Below are positions 53,832 to 63,200 of a DNA stretch of 64,000 nucleotides, in pieces; positions within the stretch are counted from its first letter, which is position 1; each line of letters begins with the position of its first letter. Both the position numbers and the translations under genes were made by a program. This stretch comes from Sphingomonas sp. HMP9 (GTDB taxonomy: Bacteria > Pseudomonadota > Alphaproteobacteria > Sphingomonadales > Sphingomonadaceae): the NCBI RefSeq assembly GCF_013374115.1, contig NZ_AP022673.1, forward strand, positions 2,752,001 through 2,816,000, in the 5' to 3' direction. The notes below the pieces were generated by a model. It was not told the DNA's origin, did not search any database, and worked only from the letters and a program-made list of their open reading frames with translations.

Positions 53832-54362
53832 TTAGCGGACATTTGGCTCGCCGAGGTAGGTGCCGCCATAGATCAAGCGATCCGCGGGTAGATGGCCATC
53901 GAACGACGATCCATCTCCATAGGGACGTTCGCATAGAACAATGGAGAGAATGTCTAAGCTCATCTCGCGACCTTTCCCGAAGTCGATCTTGACACGCGTA
54001 GCAGTCCCGGCCTCGCGAATCGCTACATGACAAACCCGACGAGCTTTGAGGTCTCTGATAACTTCGACAGCATGACTAAATGACGCGTGCGGCCCAAGGC
54101 TGACCAAGGCCATCGGCTTAAGCTGTTGTCCCGCAGGAGGGGCGAAGTATTTCGAGCGTAGGACCCGAAGAGGGTCTGCGTCCCACGTTCCGTTGCGATA
54201 TTCCGGAGCGCGAAGTGAGGCAGGAACAGTCATAATGACTGAGTCGAGCCCGATGTAAGTGAGCGCTGCGCTTGGGCGGTAATAGCGATAGTAAATCGTC
54301 GTGCCATCGAGTGCTAGCAAGGCAGCAGCAATAGTTCCAAGGATCGCAGAACGCGGGGACAT
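53832..54362 (-). CDS. Hypothetical membrane-anchored protein with ExbD-like end
   Basis: 176 residues. N-terminal anchor at residues 5-24 (AILGTIAAALLALDGTTIYY). The latter part, ALVSLGPHASFSHAVEVIRD followed by LKARRVCHVAIREAG, looks like the periplasmic domain of ExbD/TolR-type proteins. There is no ExbB nearby, so it cannot be a full energiser. Codon use and GC are lower than in the neighbours, as is the DNA on both sides. It could be a recent arrival or a diverged orphan. The stretch 53609-53831 before it carries nothing I can support. Confidence 0.5.
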   Translation of the reverse strand: MSPRSAILGTIAAALLALDGTTIYYRYYRPSAALTYIGLDSVIMTVPASLRAPEYRNGTWDADPLRVLRSKYFAPPAGQQLKPMALVSLGPHASFSHAVEVIRDLKARRVCHVAIREAGTATRVKIDFGKGREMSLDILSIVLCERPYGDGSSFDGHLPADRLIYGGTYLGEPNVR

Positions 54363-54457
54363 ACACTCTTAATAGCGGAGGATAAAACGTCCGCAATCCG
54401 GCAGCGCAAACACTCCTCGGAATGACCCCAATTGGGCGCTAGCGGACAAACGAGCCG

Positions 54458-55249
54458 CTATCCTCGAACCCTGTCGATCAGCGCCATTGCCGCATGGGGT
54501 GCGCGGACCTTGGCGCCGTTGATGAAGAAGATGAACGTGTCGCGTGGCGTCTTCGCGGGTGCTGCGTCCTCGACATAGGGCAATCCCTCGGGTCGTCCGC
54601 CTGCCGCCCAGATCTTCGCCTTGTCGGCCCATGCATCCAGCGCGGTCGGTGCATAGCCGGCTACGAAGCGCTCCTCGGCATCCTCCAGCCGCGCGTAGAC
54701 GAAGTCTCCGGTCACGTCGGCGATCGCGGGATAGTCCGCGGATTGCGCGAAGACGATCGCGGCGCCAGCATCGCGGCACATCGCGACGAATTCGGGCACC
54801 GCGAAACTTGGGTGCCGGACCTGGATCGCATGGCGCAGCGCGAGGCCGTCCTGCCTGGCCGGCAACAGCTTGAGGAACGCGGCGAAATCATCGGCGTCGA
54901 AGGTCTTGGTCGCCATGAACTGCCACAGGATCGGCCCGAGCCGGTCGCCGAGCTCGACGATCCCCTGCCCGGTGAATTTGGCGATCGACTCGCCGGCCTC
55001 GGCCAGCACCTTGCGGTTGGTGCAATAGCGCGAGGCCTTGAGCGAGAAGACGAACCCGTCGGGTACCGCCTTTGCCCAGGAAGCGAACGTCGCCGGCTTC
55101 TGGCTGCCATAATAGGTGCCGTTGATCTCGATCGCGGTGACGTGCTCGGCGGCATAATCGAGTTCGCGCTTCTGCGGCCATTTCTCCGGATAGAAGGTCC
55201 CGCGCCACGGCTCGTAGGTCCAGCCGCCAATACCGATTCTGATGGTCAT
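54458..55249 (-). CDS. DUF72 family protein
   Basis: 263 residues of the DUF72 (YecE-like) TIM-barrel family. Family marks: RIGIGGWTYEPWRGTFYP at the N-terminus, TAIEINGTYYGSQKPATFASW, FVFSLKASRYCTN, DRLGPILWQF, and VYARLEDAEERF with a final DTFIFFINGAKVRAPHAAMAL. The function is unknown; links to UV or to metal are unproven. Start ATG 55249. Same strand as the Crp/Fnr gene, 41 bases downstream of its stop, so they may be cotranscribed. Confidence 0.9.
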   Translation of the reverse strand: MTIRIGIGGWTYEPWRGTFYPEKWPQKRELDYAAEHVTAIEINGTYYGSQKPATFASWAKAVPDGFVFSLKASRYCTNRKVLAEAGESIAKFTGQGIVELGDRLGPILWQFMATKTFDADDFAAFLKLLPARQDGLALRHAIQVRHPSFAVPEFVAMCRDAGAAIVFAQSADYPAIADVTGDFVYARLEDAEERFVAGYAPTALDAWADKAKIWAAGGRPEGLPYVEDAAPAKTPRDTFIFFINGAKVRAPHAAMALIDRVRG

Positions 55250-55290
55250 GATGGCGAGTGTAGCGTGCTGGAGAAGGGCTTGGCGATGCC

Positions 55291-55956
55291 CTATTCGGTG
55301 ATGACGCCGCGCAGGCCCGGCAGGTCGAGAATACGCACCTGCGCATAGGCGACCGCGACCAGGCCATCGCGCTCGAACCGCTTCAGGTGCCGGTTGAGCG
55401 TCTGGCGCGCGATGCCGACCACGCCGGCAAGCTCCTCCTGCCGGATGGTGATGCGACCGTCCCCCGCCTGCGACGCCCGCATCAGCGCCTGCGCCAGTCG
55501 CACCCGGATCGACTGTCCGACGCTCTGCGCGATGAACCGCAACGCGGTGCGTTGATGCGCGCACACGAGCAGGCCGAGATCGCGGTACAGTTCCGGGTCT
55601 GCGACCGCCGCCCGCGCAAACGCCGCCACCGGCACGTGCAACAGTCGCGCCGCTCCGAACGCGGTCGCGTCATGTGGTCTGGGATGGCCGTCGAGCGTCG
55701 ACAGTTCGCCGAACCACGTCCCCGGCCGCACGATCAGCGCGAGGAGTTCCGCACCATTGGCGGACAGCCCCTTCAGCCGGACCTGCCCGTCCAGAACCGC
55801 CCACAATCCGTTCGGGGGATCGCCCGACCCATAGATTCGCGCGCCGTTCTCCAGAGCCTCGACCCGCGCCTCCTGCAACAGGCGTTCGCAACGACCCACC
55901 GGTATCGCGCCGAACCACGTGTCGGTCGCCAACATCGCATGATCCCGATCGTCCAT
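55291..55956 (-). CDS. Crp/Fnr family transcriptional regulator
   Basis: 221 residues. N-terminal cyclic-nucleotide-binding-like beta roll (NGARIYGSGDPPNGLWAVLDGQVRL, RPGTWFGELSTLDG), a long dimer helix, and a C-terminal winged helix with ITIRQEELAGVVGIARQTLNRHLKRFERDG. No N-terminal Fe-S cysteine cluster, so it is not an oxygen-sensing FNR; whether it binds cAMP or another ligand is open. It faces the class II aldolase gene across a 95-base gap that holds two palindromes, and likely controls it and itself. Confidence 0.9.
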   Translation of the reverse strand: MDDRDHAMLATDTWFGAIPVGRCERLLQEARVEALENGARIYGSGDPPNGLWAVLDGQVRLKGLSANGAELLALIVRPGTWFGELSTLDGHPRPHDATAFGAARLLHVPVAAFARAAVADPELYRDLGLLVCAHQRTALRFIAQSVGQSIRVRLAQALMRASQAGDGRITIRQEELAGVVGIARQTLNRHLKRFERDGLVAVAYAQVRILDLPGLRGVITE

Positions 55957-55970
55957 CGCCCAAGGCTAAG

Positions 55971-56001
55971 CGAAATTTCGAGATTGTCACCATCGAGACA
56001 A
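55971..56001. promoter_or_regulatory. Candidate operators between the Crp/Fnr gene and the aldolase gene
   Basis: Two palindromes in the 95-base divergent gap: CGAAATTTCG (55971-55980, perfect) and TTGTC-N8-GACAA (55984-56001). The second resembles Fnr/Dnr-type half-sites but with wider spacing. Suitable for control by the adjacent Crp/Fnr protein. Confidence 0.4.
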
Positions 56002-56051
56002 GGTTTGCCGAATGCCGGTCGTACAAGGCGTCAAACATAAGGAGGCGGATG

Positions 56052-56873
56052 ATGGCAACGGCATTCAAGGCGATGGAACCGGCCGCGATGGAACCGGCTG
56101 CGATGGCGACGGCGGCAACGACGATCAAGGACCAGGTATCGGCCGAGGAATGGGCGCTGCGCGTCGATCTCGCCGCCGCGTACCGGCTGGTGGCGCTGTA
56201 CGGTTGGGACGATCTGATCTTCACGCATCTGTCGGCGCGCGTGCCTGGCCCCGAGCATCATTTCCTGATCAACCCGTACACGCACATGTTCGAGGAGATC
56301 ACCGCATCGTCGCTGGTCAAGATCGACGTCGACGGCAACAAGGTCATGGACACCCCTGCCCCGGTCAACCGCGCGGGCTTCGTGATCCACTCGGCGGTCC
56401 ACGCCGCGCGCCACGACGCGGTCGCGGTGCTGCATCTCCACACCCCGCATGGCCAGGCGGTATCGGCGATGGCCGAAGGGCTGCTCCCGCATACCCAGAC
56501 AGCGATGATCGCCGGGCACGACGTGGCCTATCACGACTTCGAGGGCATCGCGACGGAACTGGAGGAACGCGAGCGGCTGGTGCGGGATCTGGGCACGAAG
56601 AACGCGATGATCCTGCGCAATCACGGCACGCTGACCGTCGGCGAGTCCGTACCGCAGGCGTTCCTGCGGATGTATTTCCTGGAGCGCGCCTGCGAGGCCC
56701 AGGTCCTGATGCTCAGCGCTGGTCGCGAGAATCTGAACTCCCCGAACCAGGGTGTCGCCGAGAAGGTCGAGGGGCAATCGAGCGGCACCGGGATGCGCAT
56801 GCTCGCCGATGGTCTTGCCTGGCCCGCGCTGCTGCGCAAGCTCGACCGCGTCAATCCGGGCTATCGGGACTGA
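56052..56873 (+). CDS. Class II aldolase/adducin family protein
   Basis: 273 residues. After a variable N-terminus rich in Met/Ala/Pro (residues 1-20) the class II aldolase fold begins: EEWALRVDLAAAYRLVALYG, DLIFTHLSARVPG, the zinc His pair in AVLHLHTPHGQAV, HDVAYHDFEG, and AMILRNHGTLTVGE with a third His. These are the metal ligands of fuculose-phosphate-type aldolases and epimerases. The substrate is unknown. A strong AAGGAGG site lies 6 bases before ATG 56052. Followed after 27 bases by a lactate monooxygenase-like gene, so the two may act on one pathway. Confidence 0.9.
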   Translation: MATAFKAMEPAAMEPAAMATAATTIKDQVSAEEWALRVDLAAAYRLVALYGWDDLIFTHLSARVPGPEHHFLINPYTHMFEEITASSLVKIDVDGNKVMDTPAPVNRAGFVIHSAVHAARHDAVAVLHLHTPHGQAVSAMAEGLLPHTQTAMIAGHDVAYHDFEGIATELEERERLVRDLGTKNAMILRNHGTLTVGESVPQAFLRMYFLERACEAQVLMLSAGRENLNSPNQGVAEKVEGQSSGTGMRMLADGLAWPALLRKLDRVNPGYRD

Positions 56874-56900
56874 CCGCAACCGGTTTCGGAAGGGCATTTC

Positions 56901-58067
56901 ATGCCGCATTACGGCGATTACCAGAACGCGATCTATTTCGCCGGCCTCGCCGGTGTCGTCCCAAAGGTCCCGGTCGATTTCGCATCGCTCGAGGCTCGGG
57001 CGGCAGCCGCCTTGCCGCCGTCGGTGCTGGGCTATCTGCAGGGCGGGTGCGGCGACGAATTTACGCAACGCCAGAATGCCGAGGCGTTCCAGCACTGGGG
57101 CATGATGCCGCGGATGATGGTCGATGCCACGCGGCGCGACCTGTCGATCGACCTGTTCGGGATGACGCTGCCCAGCCCGATCTTCATGAGCCCGGTCGGG
57201 ATCAACGGGCTGTGCACGCAGGACGGGCACGGCGACCTCGCCGCCGCGCAGGCGGCCGCACTCACCGGCGTCCCGCTGATCCAGTCCACGCTGTCGAACG
57301 ATCCGCTCGAGGACGTCGCTGCGGCGATGGGCGACACGCCCGGCTTCTTCCAGCTCTACACGCCCAAGGACACGCCGCTCGCCGAAAGCCTCGTCCACCG
57401 TGCCGAGGCGGCAGGGTACAAGGCGATCGTCGTCACGCTCGACACTTGGGTGACCGGCTGGCGTCCACGCGACCTGAACGTCGCGAACTTTCCGCAACTG
57501 CGCGGCCATGTGCTGGAGACGTACTTCAGCGACCCGGTCTTCCGCGCGATGCTGGCCAAGCCACCGCGCGAGGATCTGCCCGCGGCGGTGCGGCAATGGG
57601 CCGGGACGTTCGGCAAGGTCCTGACATGGGACGACATGCCGTGGCTGCGATCGATGACGTCGCTGCCGATCGTCCTGAAGGGAATATGCCATCCCGACGA
57701 CGCCCGCCGTGCGATCGATCTGGGTGCGGACGCGATCTACTGCTCCAACCATGGCGGCCGGCAGGCGAATGGCGGGATCGCCGCGATCGACATGCTGCCC
57801 GCGGTCGTCGAGGCGAGCGGAACCGTACCGGTGCTGTTCGATTCCGGCATCCGCTCGGGCAGCGACGTGGTCAAGGCGCTCGCACTCGGCGCCACTGCGG
57901 TCGGGATCGGCCGGCCCTACACCTATGGCCTGGCGCTCGACGGCGCGAACGGCGCCGCGCACGTGCTGAAATGCATCCTCGCCGAAGCCGACCTGCTGAT
58001 GGCGGTGAACGGCTACCCGACGCTCGCCGCCGTCCGAGAAGCCGGAGCAACGCGGATGGGCCGCTGA
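56901..58067 (+). CDS. FMN-dependent alpha-hydroxy-acid oxidase, lactate 2-monooxygenase-like
   Basis: 388-residue FMN TIM-barrel enzyme. Segments that match lactate 2-monooxygenase of mycobacteria are QLYTPKDTPLAESLVHRAE, YKAIVVTLDTWVTGWRPRDL and NFPQLRGHVLETYFSDP. The active-site His is in IYCSNHGGRQANGG, preceded by the catalytic Lys/Asp region VLKGICHPDDARRAI, and the FMN-phosphate Arg end is FDSGIRSGSDVVKAL. It would oxidise L-lactate or another 2-hydroxy acid with O2. It follows a class II aldolase and the divergent Crp/Fnr gene. Lactate 2-monooxygenase versus plain lactate oxidase cannot be settled. Confidence 0.92.
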   Translation: MPHYGDYQNAIYFAGLAGVVPKVPVDFASLEARAAAALPPSVLGYLQGGCGDEFTQRQNAEAFQHWGMMPRMMVDATRRDLSIDLFGMTLPSPIFMSPVGINGLCTQDGHGDLAAAQAAALTGVPLIQSTLSNDPLEDVAAAMGDTPGFFQLYTPKDTPLAESLVHRAEAAGYKAIVVTLDTWVTGWRPRDLNVANFPQLRGHVLETYFSDPVFRAMLAKPPREDLPAAVRQWAGTFGKVLTWDDMPWLRSMTSLPIVLKGICHPDDARRAIDLGADAIYCSNHGGRQANGGIAAIDMLPAVVEASGTVPVLFDSGIRSGSDVVKALALGATAVGIGRPYTYGLALDGANGAAHVLKCILAEADLLMAVNGYPTLAAVREAGATRMGR

Positions 58068-58077
58068 CGCCGGACGG

Positions 58078-58263
58078 TCAGGCGGCGGTGTCGTCGATCC
58101 GGCGTGCCTCTTCGATCAGCATCACGGGCACGCCGTCGCGGATCGGATAGGCCAGACCTGCCGCATCGGAGATCAGCTCCTGCGCGGCGTCGTCATAGCG
58201 AAGCGGCGTGCGCGTCATCGGGCAGACGAGCCGTTCGAGCAGCCACGGATTCAGAGGCGTCAT
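58078..58263 (-). CDS. Trm112 family protein
   Basis: 61-residue YcaR/Trm112-like zinc-ribbon-like domain: [20 protein letters not shown] at the N-terminus and [22 protein letters not shown] at the end, nearly the full family sequence. Only one Cys remains of the usual CP..CK..L pattern, as in many bacterial forms. In eukaryotes Trm112 activates methyltransferases; the bacterial role is unclear. Start overlaps the stop of the small upstream gene by four bases. Confidence 0.92.
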   Translation of the reverse strand: MTPLNPWLLERLVCPMTRTPLRYDDAAQELISDAAGLAYPIRDGVPVMLIEEARRIDDTAA

Positions 58264-58415
58264 CGTCCAACGCCTTCGCCGCGTGACGGCGGCGCCGCGG
58301 CGGCCTGGGCGATGCGACTGGATTCGCTGCCGATCCGCCGCTGCGTCGCGACGTGTTCGATCGCGGTGATCTTCTTGGGGTCGAACAGATTGGCGAAGAA
58401 CATGCCGATCATCAT
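58260..58415 (-). CDS. Small protein upstream of Trm112, function unknown
   Basis: 51 residues from ATG 58415 (or ATG 58412 or 58403): a short hydrophobic start ([11 protein letters not shown]) then [24 protein letters not shown] and a Gly/Arg tail. Family not recognised. It lies between the Lon-substrate-domain gene (35 bases away) and Trm112, which it overlaps by four bases, so it is likely a true member of this operon. Confidence 0.5.
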   Translation of the reverse strand: MMIGMFFANLFDPKKITAIEHVATQRRIGSESSRIAQAAAAPPSRGEGVGR

Positions 58416-58450
58416 CACGGCACCGTGCGCGCGCCCCTTGCCGGGCGACG

Positions 58451-59089
58451 TCACTGCAACGTCACCGATTCGTCGCCATCGTGCCGGCCGAAGAACTGCA
58501 TCAGCTGGATGATCAGTTCGGCACGCTGTTCGATATCCGGCGCTTCGAGCAACGCCTGCTTCGCGGCGGCATCGAACGGCGCGATCTGCGCGATGCCGTT
58601 GACCAGGCTTTCGTCGTCGAGCCGCCCGACCGCATCCCAATCGACCGCATAACCCTGCACGTCCGCAAACCGGCGCGACTCCAGTTCCAGCGAAGACCGG
58701 CGCCCGAGCGACAGCGAGTCGTCCTCGATCAACGGCAGCAACTCGGCCTCGACCTGGCGGAACGCCGTCGTCACATCGAGCTCGCGGACGATCCGGAACA
58801 GCGCGATCCCCTCCAGCACGACGTTGTAGCGCCCGTCGTCGAGCGCCTCGACCTCGGCGATCTTGCCGACGCAGCCAATGTCATACAGCGCATCCGCATC
58901 GTCATGCGGTCCGCCCCGCGGCTGGATCATCCCGATCCGCCGGTCGCGCGCCATCGCGTCGCTGATCATCGCCCGATAGCGCGGCTCGAACATGTGCAGC
59001 GGCAGGTGCATGCCGGGGAACAGAAGCGCCCCCGGCAGCGGGAAGATCGACAGACGCGTGGTGGCGCGGGGAGGCGACTCGGTGGTCAT
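58451..59089 (-). CDS. Lon substrate-binding (LON_substr_bdg) domain protein
   Basis: 212 residues made up of the N-terminal domain of Lon protease without ATPase or protease parts. Marks: [71 protein letters not shown], and a helical tail. Stand-alone LON domain proteins are common in proteobacteria, and their role is not established. Start 59089 (MTTESPP) overlaps the ybbN-like stop (ATGA); the longer frame to 59134 is rejected. Confidence 0.92.
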   Translation of the reverse strand: MTTESPPRATTRLSIFPLPGALLFPGMHLPLHMFEPRYRAMISDAMARDRRIGMIQPRGGPHDDADALYDIGCVGKIAEVEALDDGRYNVVLEGIALFRIVRELDVTTAFRQVEAELLPLIEDDSLSLGRRSSLELESRRFADVQGYAVDWDAVGRLDDESLVNGIAQIAPFDAAAKQALLEAPDIEQRAELIIQLMQFFGRHDGDESVTLQ

Positions 59090-59997
59090 CCGAACAGGAT
59101 CGCAGACAGACGCCGTCGCTGTCCAGAGACCCACGGGTCCTCGAGCCCGACGACCTCGAACAATTTGAGCAACTGCGTGCGCGCCGCGCCCTCGTTCCAG
59201 TCGCGCTCGGCGGCGATGATGCCGAGGAACGTGTCGGCGGCGGCATCGCGGTCGTTCGCCGCCATCTGGCCGTTGGCGAGCGCGAAGCGGGCATGCAGGT
59301 CGTCGGGGGTCGCCTCGACCGCAGCAAGCAACGGCGAGAGGTCTTCAACGGGAGGCGCCGACTGCGCGAGCGCGAGCGCCGCCTGCGCGCGGTGGATCGC
59401 CGGGTCCTTGGCGATCGCCGGATCGAGGTTCGCCAGCCAGTCGGTCGCCTCGTCGAGTTGCCCGGTCGCGACCAATGCACGGACGAAGCCGGCATGGACC
59501 TGCGGATGCTCGGGCGCGATCTCGGCGATCTCGCGGAAAATCCCAAGCGCGCGCTCGCCGTCGCCCTCGGCCAAGGCCTCTTCGCCCACCGCGATCAGCG
59601 GCTCGACGTCAGGCGCCGCGTCCGTCGCGTCGGCTTCGATCGGCAACTGCTTGAGCAACTGGTCGAGGATCACGCGCAGCTGCGATTCGGTGCGTGCGCT
59701 GGTCATGTCGGCGACCAGCTGGCCCTGGAACATCGCATAGACGGTCGGGATCGACTTGATCTGGAATTGCGCGGCGATGAACTGGTTCTTGTCGGTATCG
59801 ACCTTCGCCAGCACGACGCCCTTGTCGGCATAGTCCGCGGCGACCTTTTCGAGCGTCGGGGTCAGTGCCTTGCACGGCCCGCACCATTCGGCCCAGAAAT
59901 CGATGATCACGAGCTTCGTCATCGACGGTTCGACGACATCGCGACGAAACGCCTCGACGGCATCCTTCTCCGCGGGGGACATTCCAAGCGTGGCCAA
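59086..59997 (-). CDS. Thioredoxin-TPR co-chaperone (CnoX/YbbN-like)
   Basis: 303 residues: an N-terminal thioredoxin domain with active site WCGPC (IIDFWAEWCGPCKALTPTLEKV, near residues 27-48), then TPR-like helices from about residue 130 to the end (ALAEGDGERALGIFREIAEI and similar). E. coli CnoX has SXXC at this place; here a true CxxC dithiol is present, so it may also be an oxidoreductase. Start TTG 59997 (MATLGMSPAEK) is preferred because GGGAG lies six bases upstream; ATG 59982 is an alternative. Confidence 0.9.
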   Translation of the reverse strand: MATLGMSPAEKDAVEAFRRDVVEPSMTKLVIIDFWAEWCGPCKALTPTLEKVAADYADKGVVLAKVDTDKNQFIAAQFQIKSIPTVYAMFQGQLVADMTSARTESQLRVILDQLLKQLPIEADATDAAPDVEPLIAVGEEALAEGDGERALGIFREIAEIAPEHPQVHAGFVRALVATGQLDEATDWLANLDPAIAKDPAIHRAQAALALAQSAPPVEDLSPLLAAVEATPDDLHARFALANGQMAANDRDAAADTFLGIIAAERDWNEGAARTQLLKLFEVVGLEDPWVSGQRRRLSAILFG

Positions 59998-60107
59998 GTT
60001 CAACTCCCGTATTGCACTGCGCGCTATTTGGGGGCGCGCGCGATGAATGCCACCTCTAGGATGGATCGGTACGCACGACAAACCGCGCTTATTACGCGTT
60101 ACCCACC

Positions 60108-60194
60108 GTTTTCCTGCGCACGCAGGAATCCAGGGCCAAGCAGATAACCACGTGCGGCGCTCGAAACCCTGGGCTCCTGCTTTCGCAGGAGAAC
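60108..60194. repeat. Inverted repeat family D, copy 2
   Basis: Left arm 60108-60135 (gttttcctgcgcacgcagga...) and right arm 60168-60194 (...ctgctttcgcaggagaac), near complementary with a 32-base unique spacer. It lies between the dnaE2 stop and the ybbN-like start, both on the minus strand. Confidence 0.83.
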
Positions 60195-60232
60195 GAGGCG
60201 CAGAGGCCCCGCATTGGCCGTGATGACGGCGC

Positions 60233-63200
60233 TCAATGAAAATCGCGCGACTTAGGCAGGACGCGAACGTCGCGCGGATGCGTCGCGCGGGGATGTCGTT
60301 CGCGAGCGTCCGGACTGCGCGTCAGTACCGGCCGGATCACCTCGTCGACGCGTGCAAGCGGCGGCTCCAGCGCATGATCTTCCGACAACAGCCGCAACAT
60401 CTCGGTGCGATCCTGCACGCGCGCGGTCATCAAATGCGTGACGCCTTCCTCGCTGCGCTGGATCACGCCCTCCAGCACCATCAGCCGCGACGCCATCACC
60501 GCGCGGCGATTGGCCTCGAAATCGCGCGCCCACATCAGCCCGTTGGTGATCCCGGTCTCGTCCTCGATCGTCACGAAGATCGCATTGCCCTTGCCCGGCC
60601 GCTGGCGGACCAGCACCACGCCCGCGACCTTCGCGCGGCGGCCGTCCTTGGTGGCGTTGGCCTGCGCGCTCGACAGGACGCCTTCCGCTGCGAACCGCGC
60701 GCGGAGGAATTGCATCGGATGCGCCTTCAGCGACAGCCGCGTCGTCTGGTAATCCGCCGCCACCTGCTCGGACAGCGGCATGGCGGGCAGATGCGCGTCG
60801 GGCTCGGCTCCGAGTTCGGGCACCTCCGCCGCGGCGAAGAGCGCGAGCTGCTTGGGCGGGGTCCGGCGCACGTCCCACAACGCCTCGCGCCGCGGCTTGG
60901 CGACCGAGCGGAACGCGTCGGCATCGGCGAGCAGGTTCATCGCCCGCTGCGGCAGGTTCGCGCGGCGAGCGAGGTCCTCGATGCTGGCGAACGGCGTGGT
61001 CCGAACGCGGACGATCTCGTCGGCCCAGTCCTGACGGAACCCATCGACCTGCCGGAACCCAAGCCGCAAATCCTCCCCGGTACGGAGAGGGGGACCATCC
61101 GCAGGATGGTGGAGGGGGGCCGCCGCGGACGTTCCGCCTGGAAGGGTGGCAGGCGCAAACGCGCCGTCCGCAACGGGCCCGGCCGCAAGCGATCCGTCCG
61201 TGGAAGCCCCCCTCCACCCCGCTTTGCGCGGTCCCCCTCCCCGTGCCGGGGAGGATTCGAGCGTGCTGTCCCACGCGCTGGCATTCACATCGACCGGCAG
61301 CACCGTTACGCCGTGCTCGGCCGCATCGCGCACCAGCTGCGCGGGCGCGTAAAACCCCATCGGCTGCGAATTGAGCAGCGCGCAGCAGAACACCGCGGGG
61401 TGGAAGCATTTGATCCACGACGACACATAGACCAGCCGCGCGAACGACAGCGCATGGCTCTCCGGAAACCCGTACGATCCGAACCCCTCGATCTGCTTGA
61501 AACAGCGCTCGGCAAACTCCGCCTGATAGCCGCGCGCGACCATCCCGCCGATCAGCTTGGCCTGGAAATTGTCCATGCCGCCCACCTTGCGGAACGTCGC
61601 CATCGACTTGCGGAGCTGGTTCGCCTCGTTCGGCGTGAACCCCGCCGCGACGATCGCCAGCTTCATCGCCTGTTCCTGGAACAGCGGCACGCCGTAGGTG
61701 AAGCGCAGCAGCTGCTGCAGCTCGTCGGGCGGCCCGAATTTCGGATCGGGGGAGGGGAATTCGACCTTCTCCTTGCCGCTGCGCCGCCGGAGATACGGAT
61801 GGACCATGTCGCCCTCGATCGGCCCAGGCCGGACGATCGCGACCTGCACGACCAGATCGTACAGCACGCGGGGGCGGAGCCTTGGCAGCATGTTGATCTG
61901 CGCGCGGCTCTCGACCTGGAACACGCCGATGCTGTCGCCCTTACACAGCATGTCGTACACGCGCGGGTCCTCGGCGACCGCGATCGTGTCGAGCAGATGA
62001 TCGCCGTGGCCATGCTGGCGCATCAGGTCGAACGCCTTGCGGATGCAGGTGAGCATCCCGAGCGCGAGGATGTCGACCTTCATCAGCCCGAGCGCGTCGA
62101 TATCGTCCTTGTCCCATTCGATGAAGGTGCGGTCCTCCATCGCGCCGTTATTGATCGGCACCATCTCGTCGAGCCGGCCCTGCGTCAGCACGAACCCGCC
62201 GACATGCTGCGACAGATGGCGCGGGAATTCGAGCAGCCGGTCGACCATCCCGCGAAGCCGGGCGATCTCCGGATTGTCGACGTCGAACCCGGTTTCGGCA
62301 AAGCGCTGTTCCTGGAACCGGCTTGAGAAACTCCCCCACACCGTGCTCGTCAGCCGCTGCGTCACGTCTTCGGTAAGCCCCAGCGCCTTGCCGACCTCGC
62401 GTACCGTGCTCTTGGGCCGGTAATGGATCACGGTCGCGGCGATCGCGGCGCGCTCGCGGCCATAGCGGCGATAGATATACTGCATCACCTCCTCGCGCCG
62501 CTCATGCTCGAAGTCGACATCGATATCGGGCGGCTCGTCGCGCTCGCTCGACACGAACCGCGAGAAGAGCAGGTCGTATTTCATCGGATCGACCGACGTG
62601 ACGCCGAGGAGGTAGCAGACCACGGAATTGGCGGCCGATCCGCGCCCCTGGCACAGGATCGGCGGGTCCTGCGCGCGCGCGAACCGGACGATGTCGTGCA
62701 CCGTCAGGAAGTAATAGGCGTATTTGCGCTCGCGGATCAGCACGAACTCCTCGTACAGGAGCTTCAGCATCTTCTCGGGCACGCTATAGTCATAGCGATC
62801 GAGCGCGATCTGCCAGACCATATGCTCCAGCCAGTCCTGCGCGTCCCACCCCGCTGGAATCGGCTCGTGCGGATATTCGTATTTCAGGTCGTCGAGCGTG
62901 AAGGCGATCCGTGACAGCAGCCGTGCGCTCTGCGCCACCGCGTCGGAGCGATCGCGGAACAGCCGTACGATCTCGTCCTCTGGCTTCAGGTGCCGCTCGC
63001 CGTTCGCGGCCAGCAGGCGCCCCGCCTTGTGGATCGTCGTGCGCTCGCGAATGCAGGTGACGACGTCGTGCAGGTCGCGGTCGTCGGGATAGGCATAGAG
63101 CGCGTCGGTCGTAGCGAGCACGGGAACGCTCGCCGCATCGGCGATGCGGCCAAGCCGCGCCAGTCGCCGCCGATCGCGACCACCACGCGGCATCGTCACG

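Noticed and set aside
53706..53891. A 61-codon plus-strand frame and a 103-codon minus-strand frame after hemD
   Set aside because: Both overlap the ExbD-like gene end or each other, have no ribosome site and no recognisable features.
56031..57962. A 643-codon open frame on the minus strand opposite the aldolase and lactate monooxygenase-like genes
   Set aside because: It spans two well-supported genes on the other strand and shows only low-complexity Arg/His/Asp sequence.
60236..62326. A 696-codon plus-strand frame opposite dnaE2
   Set aside because: It is antisense to the conserved polymerase core and lacks any recognisable domain.
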